Source of the DNA: Streptacidiphilus rugosus AM-16
GTDB taxonomy: Bacteria; Actinomycetota; Actinomycetes; Streptomycetales; Streptomycetaceae
NCBI RefSeq assembly: GCF_000744655.1
Contig: NZ_JQMJ01000003.1
Span: forward strand, 620,001-684,000
Direction: 5' to 3'
Length of the DNA stretch: 64,000 nt
Positions 58,044 through 64,000 of this stretch are shown here, one piece after another. Each line of letters starts with the position of its first letter. Within the stretch, counting starts at the first letter, position 1. The notes under the pieces were generated by a model. That model was not told the DNA's origin, did no database searches, and worked only from the letters and a program-made list of their open reading frames with translations. Made by a program: the position numbers and the translations under genes.

Positions 58044-58544
58044 TCACTCACGGTGGCCGTCGAAGAAGTCGCGCAGTTGCTCGGCGCAGGCGTCGGCGAG
58101 GACGTCCGGGATGACCTCGGGCCGGTGGTTGAGGCGGCGGTCGCGGATCACGTCCCAGAGGGAGCCCGCCGCGCCGGCTTTCGCGTCCAGGGCGCCGTAG
58201 ACGACGCGGTCGAGGCGGGAGAGGACGATCGCGCCCGCGCACATCGTGCAGGGCTCCAGGGTGACCACCAGCGTGCAGCCGGTCAGCCGCCATTCCCCCA
58301 CGGCCTGCGCAGCCTCGCGGATGGCCAGGACCTCCGCGTGGGCGGTCGGGTCGCCGACGGCCTCACGGGCGTTGTGGCCGCGGCCGATGACCGTGCCGTC
58401 CGGGCCGAAGATCAGCGCGCCGACCGGGACGTCGCCCGTGGCCGGGGCGAGCGCGGCCTCCGCCAGGGCGAGGCGCATGGCCGGCTCCCAGCGGGTACGG
58501 ACGGGATCGGGGCGGTAGGGCAGCTGACCGGGCATGCGGGACAT
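58044..58544 (-). CDS. tadA: tRNA adenosine(34) deaminase
   Basis: The 166-residue protein has the cytidine/deoxycytidylate deaminase zinc motifs HAEVLAIREAA and TLEPCTMCAGAIVLSRL, with Glu as proton shuttle. It converts A34 to inosine in tRNA-Arg(ACG), which is encoded in this window. The next gene upstream on the same strand is the actinobacterial tadA-associated protein, supporting TadA over a free-base deaminase. Confidence 0.9.
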   Translation of the reverse strand: MSRMPGQLPYRPDPVRTRWEPAMRLALAEAALAPATGDVPVGALIFGPDGTVIGRGHNAREAVGDPTAHAEVLAIREAAQAVGEWRLTGCTLVVTLEPCTMCAGAIVLSRLDRVVYGALDAKAGAAGSLWDVIRDRRLNHRPEVIPDVLADACAEQLRDFFDGHRE

Positions 58545-58584
58545 GCGATCAGTCTGTCCTACCCCACGACCTCACGGCGCCGCG

Positions 58585-59157
58585 CTACCGCACGGCCTCC
58601 AGGACCTCGCCACAGCCCAGGGCGTCGGCGATGTCGGTCAGGGCGTCGCCGGGCACGGAGCCCTCCGCCGCCAGGTCCATCAGCTCCTTGGCGCCGAATC
58701 CGAAGTCGATCAGCAGACCCGCGTCGCCCAGCGGCCCGGCGGGGATGCCGTCCGAGCCCGCGGCGGCCGCGCCGTCGGTGTCGTCCTCGTCCTCGTCCGA
58801 GGCGCCCGCGGAGGCCTCCTCGTCGTCGAGATCGACCACCAGACGGTCCAGGTCGCCGAGGTCGTCCTCGCCGTCCCGGCCCAGCAGTTCCTCGGTCAGC
58901 ACGAGCTCGCCGTAGGCGCTGCGCGAGGCGGCGGCCGCGTCGGAGACGAAGACCCGCGGGTCCTCCTCGCCGTCCACGCGGACGACGGCGAACCACGCGT
59001 CCTCCTGTTCGATGAAGACCAGCACGGTCTCCTCGTCCTCGGCGGCCTCGCGCGCCAGGTCGGCCAGGTCGGCGAGGGTTTCGACGTCGTCGAGATCGGT
59101 CTCGCTCACGTCCCACCCGTCCTCGGTGCGAGCGAGCAATGCAGCGAAGTACGCCAC
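58585..59157 (-). CDS. tRNA adenosine deaminase-associated protein
   Basis: The protein has 190 residues from GTG 59155-59157 with GGGAGA about 8 bases before. The family start is [21 protein letters not shown]. The protein is strongly acidic ([10 protein letters not shown] linker) and ends with [20 protein letters not shown]. It is found beside tadA in actinobacteria. Its biochemical role is unknown. Confidence 0.85.
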   Translation of the reverse strand: MAYFAALLARTEDGWDVSETDLDDVETLADLADLAREAAEDEETVLVFIEQEDAWFAVVRVDGEEDPRVFVSDAAAASRSAYGELVLTEELLGRDGEDDLGDLDRLVVDLDDEEASAGASDEDEDDTDGAAAAGSDGIPAGPLGDAGLLIDFGFGAKELMDLAAEGSVPGDALTDIADALGCGEVLEAVR

Positions 59158-59374
59158 CAGCGACTCTCCCAGGTCATTGGCCGTTGGGACCGGTCGTGCG
59201 GTCCAGGGCCGCCAGGTACGGAGGCCCCATCGGCATCGTGACAGAAAGCAGCGCCCTGCGGGGAGTGTTCTGGCGCGCGTCTTCGCTGGTCGTGTCACGG
59301 AGTTGGGAATCGGCGACGAACGGTGGGCGCCCGAATACCCGCCGGTGGACGGGAAGAAACGGATCTGTGGCCGA

Positions 59375-59626
59375 TCAGAAACGGAACGTGCGCATCCGGG
59401 CAGCCTGCCGCAGCCGCATCGCCTTCGTCCGGCGCGGATGGACGCGCTCACGCAGCTCTCGCGCCTCGGCGAGCTCGCGCAGGAACCGTGCGCGACGCCT
59501 GCGGCGCTCGGCCGGATCCTCGGGGACGGGTATTTCCGTGGTCTCGGGCTCGTCCTCGGGCGCGGCGGCGTCCGCCCGGGCTTCGTGGGCGGGCTTGGGG
59601 CGGGCGGCGCGCTTCGGCTTGGCCAT
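59375..59626 (-). CDS. small basic protein, unknown function
   Basis: The 83-residue protein has an N-terminal Lys/Pro/Ala-rich segment ([17 protein letters not shown]) and an Arg-rich helical C-terminal half ([20 protein letters not shown]). It may bind nucleic acid. A purine-rich AGGGGGC lies upstream. Composition alone could also come from GC-rich non-coding sequence, hence moderate confidence. Confidence 0.55.
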   Translation of the reverse strand: MAKPKRAARPKPAHEARADAAAPEDEPETTEIPVPEDPAERRRRRARFLRELAEARELRERVHPRRTKAMRLRQAARMRTFRF

Positions 59627-59732
59627 CGTCGGTCAGCCCCCTGGGGGTCGCGGATCGTTCTCCCTTCACTTTCCCTCGCGATTCCAGCGGATACCAGTCC
59701 GGTGCAGTGTGGGCTTCGACCCGGTCCGCTCG

Positions 59733-59738
59733 GATAAT
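59733..59738 (+). promoter_or_regulatory. -10 box of a probably leaderless upp transcript
   Basis: GATAAT lies 9 bases before ATG 59748, so the transcript would start at or just before the start codon. There is no ribosome site. Confidence 0.55.
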
Positions 59739-59747
59739 GTCGTGTCT

Positions 59748-60386
59748 ATGCGGATTCATGTCCTGGACCACCCCCTGGTCGCGCACAAGCTGTCCACCCT
59801 GCGCGACGAGCGCACCGACTCGCCGACCTTCCGTCGTCTCACCGACGAGCTCGTGACGCTGCTGGCCTACGAGGCCACCCGGGACGTCCGCACGGACCAG
59901 GTGGAGATCACCACGCCCGTCGCGGTCACCACCGGCGTCAAGCTGAGCTATCCCCGCCCGCTGGTGGTGCCGATCCTGCGCGCCGGCCTCGGCATGCTGG
60001 ACGGCATGACGCGGCTGCTGCCGACGGCCGAGGTCGGCTTCCTCGGCATGGTCCGCAACGAGGAGACGCTCGAGGCCTCCACCTACGCGACGCGCATGCC
60101 GGACGACCTCTCCGGGCGGCAGGTCTACGTCCTCGACCCGATGCTCGCGACCGGCGGCACGCTGGTGGCGGCGATCCGCGTGCTGATCGAGCGCGGCGCC
60201 ACGGATGTGACGGCGATCTGCCTGCTGGCCGCGCCGGAGGGCGTCGCCGTCCTGGAGAAGGAGCTGGCCGGCCTTCCGGTGACCGTCGTGACGGCGGCGG
60301 TGGACGACCACCTCAACGACCAGGGCTACATCGTCCCCGGCCTCGGCGACGCGGGCGACCGCCTGTACGGCACCGCCGGCGACTGA
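59748..60386 (+). CDS. upp: uracil phosphoribosyltransferase
   Basis: The 212-residue protein starts at ATG 59748 ([20 protein letters not shown], the family N-terminus). The PRPP loop is [18 protein letters not shown], and uracil-binding residues are in [17 protein letters not shown]. It salvages uracil to UMP. It is single, with a probably leaderless mRNA, and ends before palindromic repeat copy B. Confidence 0.97.
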   Translation: MRIHVLDHPLVAHKLSTLRDERTDSPTFRRLTDELVTLLAYEATRDVRTDQVEITTPVAVTTGVKLSYPRPLVVPILRAGLGMLDGMTRLLPTAEVGFLGMVRNEETLEASTYATRMPDDLSGRQVYVLDPMLATGGTLVAAIRVLIERGATDVTAICLLAAPEGVAVLEKELAGLPVTVVTAAVDDHLNDQGYIVPGLGDAGDRLYGTAGD

Positions 60387-60407
60387 TCCTTTTCAGCAGC
60401 GGGCTCG

Positions 60408-60551
60408 TTGCAACCGCCCAGGGGCGCGAGGCCCTGCTTGATCAACTGCGTGCGCGACAAGCCACCGGCGAGCGGATGGTCCTCAACGTGCAGGGCCATC
60501 CGCACAGGGTGGTTGCCCGCGCAGTTCCTCGCGCCCCTGGGGTCGTGCAAC
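60408..60551. repeat. dispersed palindromic repeat, copy B
   Basis: A 144-bp unit with GTTGCA and TGCAAC ends, GGGGCGCGAGG/CCTCGCGCCCC arms and the core GGATGGTCCTCAACG...CCATCCG shared with copies A and C. It lies between convergent genes. Confidence 0.8.
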
Positions 60552-60552
60552 C

Positions 60553-61254
60553 TCAGCAGTGCGCGCCGGCGGAGGCCGAGGGGGACGCGGCGAGGGCGAG
60601 GGCCTGGGAGACCTGGGCCGGGGTCAGCAGCGCGGTGAAGCCGTTGCCGATGTAGAGGTCGACGCTGGCGTCCTTGCGGGCGTCCGTCGTCGACGTCGCG
60701 CCGGAGACCTCAGAGCCGACCAGGGACATCGCCGCGTGGCCCGTCGCTCCGCCGGTGACCTGGGCCGAACCGGTGATTTTGTTCTCCAGCGTGGCGGGGG
60801 CGTTACCGATCTTGCCGATCTTGAAGCCGCGCAGCCGCAACTGCGCCGCCGTCTGGCCGGCCAGGCCCGCGCGGTTGGTCGCGTTGAAGACGTTCACCGT
60901 GATCGTCGCCGGCTGCGGCACGCCGCTCGGCAGCACCAGCGGCGCCGCAGCTGCCGACGCACCCGCGCTCGCGCCGGCCGAGGCGCCCGCGCTCGGCGTG
61001 GCCGAAGGCTTCGCCGCGTCGGCCGCCGAGGCCTTGGCCGGATGCGTACAGTCCTTGCCCGCCGCCACCGGCTTCTTCTTGCCGCCGAAGACGGTGACCA
61101 ACTGCACCGTGCCCCAGCCGAGCACCGCGACGGCGACGACCGCCGCCATGATCTGGAGCACCCGACGGCGTTTCTGACCCGGCCGCGAGAGCCGCGGATA
61201 GGCCTTGCCGCTGATGCGGTACTGCTTTCCCTTGAGACCGGGGGGAGTCAACAT
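60553..61254 (-). CDS. membrane-anchored LytR_C-domain protein
   Basis: The protein has 233 residues from ATG 61252-61254. A basic cytosolic start (PPGLKGKQYRISGKAY) precedes one TM helix (IMAAVVAVAVLGWGTVQLVT), an Ala/Ser/Gly linker with GASAGASAGA repeats, and a LytR_C domain (about 115-215: TITVNVFNATNRAGLAGQTA, QLRLRGFKIGKIGNA, SVDLYIGNGF). No LCP catalytic domain is present. Probably a cell-wall-associated accessory protein. Confidence 0.88.
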   Translation of the reverse strand: MLTPPGLKGKQYRISGKAYPRLSRPGQKRRRVLQIMAAVVAVAVLGWGTVQLVTVFGGKKKPVAAGKDCTHPAKASAADAAKPSATPSAGASAGASAGASAAAAPLVLPSGVPQPATITVNVFNATNRAGLAGQTAAQLRLRGFKIGKIGNAPATLENKITGSAQVTGGATGHAAMSLVGSEVSGATSTTDARKDASVDLYIGNGFTALLTPAQVSQALALAASPSASAGAHC

Positions 61255-61383
61255 GCTCACCGCGGGTTGCCCCCTTGTGCGCGTGGGCTGGATTGCCGTC
61301 GTACGTGTTGTGAGGCCCACAGTAGACCGGCTGTCGGGCCCCGCGCCTGCGCAGGCGTACTAACGGATGATCAGTGAACCCGT

Positions 61384-61680
61384 TCAGTCCATTTCCAGCA
61401 CGCGCGCATGCAGCACCTGACGCTGCTGCAGCGCCGCGCGGACCGCGCGGTGGAGGCCGTCCTCCAGGTACAGGTCGCCCTGCCACTTCACCACGTGGGC
61501 GAACAGGTCGCCGTAGAACGTGGAGTCCTCCGCCAGGAGCGTCTCGAGGTCGAGTTGGCCCTTGGTGGTGACGAGTTGGTCCAGGCGGACCGGTCGCGGT
61601 GCGACGTCCGCCCACTGGCGGGTGCTGACCCGGCCGTGGTCGGGGTACGGCCGCCCGTTGCCGATGCGCTTGAAGATCAC
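61384..61680 (-). CDS. conserved small protein, ParB-nuclease-like end
   Basis: The 98-residue protein starts at GTG 61678-61680. The sequence VRLDQLVTTKGQLDLETLL, FYGDLFAHVVKWQGDLYLED, GLHRAVRAALQQ resembles a ParB/sulfiredoxin-like fold in which DGxHR forms the active loop. Conserved in actinobacteria as recalled. Sometimes annotated as an antitoxin, without proof. Confidence 0.75.
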   Translation of the reverse strand: MIFKRIGNGRPYPDHGRVSTRQWADVAPRPVRLDQLVTTKGQLDLETLLAEDSTFYGDLFAHVVKWQGDLYLEDGLHRAVRAALQQRQVLHARVLEMD

Positions 61681-61695
61681 ACGGAAAGCCTACCG

Positions 61696-62862
61696 TCAAT
61701 GACCCAGTGCCGCGCCTATCCGGTCCATGGATGCGAGCCGCATCAGCCCGTAATGGTAGAACTCGACCTCCGGAACCCCGAGCTCGCGCAGCGCCGCGAC
61801 CTTGTCGGCGAGGTTCTCCGGGCCGTCGCAGTCCTGCGCCATGGGGCGCAGAATGACCGCGAGCGCGCCCGGGTCGACGCCGTGCAGCGCGAACGCCGCG
61901 ACCTTCTCCCGCACCTGAGCGGCGGTCGGGGCGTAGCCGAGCGTCTCGATCTGCGGTACCGCCTTGGTCAGGGCCGGCAGGTCGATGCCGGAGAGCCAGC
62001 CCTTGCCCGGGCCGCCGCCGTCCATGAAGCTCAGTCGCATGCCGAGGGAGGCGGCCGTCTCGGCCGCCTCGGCGGCGAGCGAGGTGACCGTGCCCGCCGA
62101 CGCGTCGACGTACGCGGCGACCGCGCCGTCCGCGAGCTCGTCGAGTGCGCAGGGCTCCGCCGCGGCGGTCTCGTCGGCGAGCCGTGCGCGGATCGCCGTG
62201 CGGACGGTCTCGCGCACCTCGTCGGCGGGGACGCCCGCGGCGCGGGCGGCGGCACGGCAGTGCGTGCAGAAACAGAGGCCGAGCAGAGCCTCGGCGACCG
62301 GTCCGAGCTGCTCGAAATAGCGTTCGTGGTGGTAACCGTGACGCAGGCCGTGGAAGTGCAGCGACTCGGCGCGGATCGCGTCGACGCCGTAGCGGGCGTG
62401 CTCGGCGACGAGGGTGCCGACGTAGGCGCGCACCTCCGGGTGGGCCGGGCAGAGCTCGGTGAGGTGGCGGTCGCCGAAGGCGTTCTCGGGGGCGCAGTCG
62501 GGGTGCAGGAAGCCGAGGCGGTCGTTGTGCAGGAAGACGGTCCAGGCGTGCAGCTTCATCCCGCGTGACTGTGCCTCGGCGGCGGCCAGGGCGAAGGGGT
62601 CGCTGTCGCCGATCGCGGTGGACGGCGCGGGCCGCAGCCGGCTGTCCGCCCAGGCGGCGGGGTCGGGCCGGAAGTAGGCGGCGCCGGGTTCGAGGTAGCG
62701 CAGCACCCGGCGCGGGTTGTGCGGGAAGACGTCCCGTGCCTCGTGGTAGACGGAGGCCAGGGTCACCCCGCCGACGCCGGCGCGGTCGCGGAGGTTGCCG
62801 AAGAAGGCGTCGGGCCCCTCGTCCAGCAGGTCGGTGGCGAAGGCGAGGACGGACGACTGCAC
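61696..62862 (-). CDS. TIM-barrel glycosidase-like protein
   Basis: The 388-residue protein reads like a glycoside-hydrolase-type barrel: GGVTLASVYHEARDVFPHNP, GMKLHAWTVFLHNDRLG, EVRAYVGTLVAEHARYGVDA, IRAESLHFHGLRHGYHHERY, LCFCTHCRAAARAAGV, and MRLSFMDGGGPGKGW. The CFCTHC cluster may bind metal. No signal peptide is seen, so it acts in the cytosol. Related actinobacterial proteins are of unknown function. Confidence 0.75.
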   Translation of the reverse strand: MQSSVLAFATDLLDEGPDAFFGNLRDRAGVGGVTLASVYHEARDVFPHNPRRVLRYLEPGAAYFRPDPAAWADSRLRPAPSTAIGDSDPFALAAAEAQSRGMKLHAWTVFLHNDRLGFLHPDCAPENAFGDRHLTELCPAHPEVRAYVGTLVAEHARYGVDAIRAESLHFHGLRHGYHHERYFEQLGPVAEALLGLCFCTHCRAAARAAGVPADEVRETVRTAIRARLADETAAAEPCALDELADGAVAAYVDASAGTVTSLAAEAAETAASLGMRLSFMDGGGPGKGWLSGIDLPALTKAVPQIETLGYAPTAAQVREKVAAFALHGVDPGALAVILRPMAQDCDGPENLADKVAALRELGVPEVEFYHYGLMRLASMDRIGAALGH

Positions 62863-62886
62863 GGCGGTGCTCCGGGGATCGGCGGA

Positions 62887-63099
62887 TCAGGGGGAGGTGC
62901 GCGCGCCGACGCCCGGATCCTGCGTGGCCGCGGGTGCGGCGGGCGCCGACGCGGTCAACGCTAGCGAGTGCGCCGCGGCTGGTCTAGACCTGCTGGCGGC
63001 ATGGGCGGAACTCGGCAGCAGCGAGGTGCCGAAGGTGACGACGGCGGTCAGCAGCACGGCGACGACGGTCGCCGCCCGGCGGCGTGCGCGGGGATCCAT
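62887..63099 (-). CDS. small secreted peptide, uncertain
   Basis: The 70-residue product has a signal-like N-terminus (RRRAATVVAVLLTAVVTFGT, cleavage near SAHAAS) and an Ala/Pro/Ser-rich remainder of about 35 residues. No ribosome site is convincing. It could be a remnant. Confidence 0.45.
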   Translation of the reverse strand: MDPRARRRAATVVAVLLTAVVTFGTSLLPSSAHAASRSRPAAAHSLALTASAPAAPAATQDPGVGARTSP

Positions 63100-63194
63100 G
63101 CCTCAAGCCTCCTCCGGCCATCCCCCGATTCCATGATCCCGCCGTCACAGCTCCGCTACAGCGCTCGGGCGCGAGCCTTCGTGCAAGGAGGATA

Positions 63195-63319
63195 TTGCAG
63201 CCTCCAGGGGCACGGGGAGCTGTCCGACAAGCCACCGACGAGCGGGTGGTCCTCAACGCGCAGGGCCGTCCGCGCACCGTGGTTTCTCGAGCAGTTCCCC
63301 GCGCCCCTGGGGGTGCAAC
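63195..63319. repeat. dispersed palindromic repeat, copy C
   Basis: A 125-bp unit with TTGCA and TGCAA ends, the arm GCAGTTCCCCGCGCCCCTGG and the core GGTGGTCCTCAACG...CCGTCCG. It is related to copies A and B. It lies upstream of the MFS gene. Confidence 0.75.
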
Positions 63320-63446
63320 TGCTCTCTGGTCGAAGGTTCCTCGCGCCCTGGGGGTGCCGTGGCCGGCCGGGGCGTCGCCTGGAGTCCACCCAGTGGACAC
63401 TTGCATCCCCTTCCGATTATGTCTGTGCCCGATATAAACTGGTCGT

Positions 63447-64000
63447 ATGGCTATCGGCGAGCAACCCCAGCTGCCCCTCCCGGGCGTCACCCCGCGCGGG
63501 TGGCAGCTGCTGACCAGCGAGAGGCCGAGGCCGGAGGCCATCCGCGGACGGTCGTGGGCCTGGCGGCTCGCCGTCGCGACGGTCTGCTTCGGTGCGTTCA
63601 TGGGGCAGCTCGACGCCAGCATCGTCACGCTCACCTACCAGCCGCTGGGCGCCGAGTTCCACGCCTCGCCCGCCGCAGTCGAGTGGGTGTCGCTCGCCTA
63701 CCTGCTGACCCTCGTCGCGCTCCTGGTGCCCGTCGGCCGGTTCTCCGACGCGCACGGGCGCAAGCTGATGTACCTCTACGGCTTCGGCGTCTTCACGCTC
63801 GCGTCCGCCGCCTGCGGCCTCGCGCCCACCCTGCTGGCGCTCGTCGCCTTCCGCGTGGTGCAGGCGCTCGGCGCGGCCCTCATGCAGGCGAACAGCGTCG
63901 CCCTGGTCACCACGAGCGCGCCGCCGGGACGGAGGCGCAGCGCGCTCGGGATGCAGGCGGCCGGCCAGGCGATCGGGCTCGCGCTCGGGCCGACCGTCGG
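63447..64000 (+). CDS. MFS transporter, DHA2-like, cut by window end
   Basis: The frame starts at ATG 63447 and is open to the last base; 184 codons are visible. A cytosolic N-terminus is followed by TM1 with GAFMGQLDASIVTLTYQPLG (motif D1), motif A VGRFSDAHGRKLMYLYG, then further helices (GVFTLASAACGLAPTLLALV). The type and size predict a 14-TM proton-coupled exporter. A TATAAA at 63433-63438 close to the ATG and no ribosome site suggest a leaderless mRNA. Confidence 0.88.
   Translation, partial: MAIGEQPQLPLPGVTPRGWQLLTSERPRPEAIRGRSWAWRLAVATVCFGAFMGQLDASIVTLTYQPLGAEFHASPAAVEWVSLAYLLTLVALLVPVGRFSDAHGRKLMYLYGFGVFTLASAACGLAPTLLALVAFRVVQALGAALMQANSVALVTTSAPPGRRRSALGMQAAGQAIGLALGPTV

Overview
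This is a high-GC actinobacterial chromosome segment, most likely from Streptomyces or a close relative (Streptacidiphilus, Kitasatospora). Signs are the GC-rich third positions, frequent GTG starts, several ECF sigma factors, a tandem SigB/F-type sigma pair next to tadA and upp (a Streptomyces-like order, recalled and not searched), and a pSAM2-type integrative element in a tRNA gene. Functions are inferred by reading motifs; no database search was run.

Layout. 1-643 is the right end of an IS5-like insertion sequence. A 3' half of tRNA-Ser(TGA) at 948-1004 looks like the att scar of another element lying to the left. 1117-5782 holds secreted and surface proteins, one broken by a one-base shift in a G tract. 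5916-8407 is a two-gene MaoC/DUF35 plus Ltp2-like thiolase unit with an operator at its start. 8449-13376 holds a tandem GNAT, an EamA exporter, a DUF1906 hydrolase and an acyl-CoA ligase. 13450-21058 (minus strand) holds an ECF41 sigma, an LCP cell-wall ligase, a SigE-family sigma with a membrane partner, and a large PAS protein that looks like a histidine pseudokinase.

21901-35557 is a complete actinomycete integrative and conjugative element (AICE) of about 13.6 kb in tRNA-Arg(ACG). It is bounded by a perfect 47-bp att repeat and carries int, xis, a SF3 helicase and Prim-Pol replication pair, a TraB/FtsK-type translocase, Spd-like and zinc-ribbon proteins, a KorSA-like GntR repressor, a Pif-like Nudix protein, and one AT-richer cargo gene. 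The cargo protein joins an ABC/RecF-type ATPase to a HEPN-like motif and a zinc ribbon and is the best candidate here for an undescribed defence or toxin function. Three copies of a repressor-type operator, paired integrase arm sites at both ends, xis/int palindromes and a clt-like repeat region can be read directly.

35718-48109 is accessory chromosome: possible immunity-type genes, a PPOX/ACT pair, a sedolisin protease, a MarR/DHA2 efflux pair, mscL and a frameshifted lipoprotein. 48269-64000 holds a tyrosine phosphatase, two SigB/F-type sigma genes, a structured leader or sRNA ending in a U-tract terminator ahead of a Cys-rich pentapeptide protein, an ECF42 sigma with its YCII partner and a readable ECF42 promoter, an ATPase/DUF234 gene preceded by a perfect 15-bp inverted repeat, tRNA-Ser(CGA), tadA and its partner, upp, a LytR_C protein and the start of a DHA2 transporter. 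A dispersed palindromic repeat of about 130 bp occurs three times between 49 and 63.3 kb.
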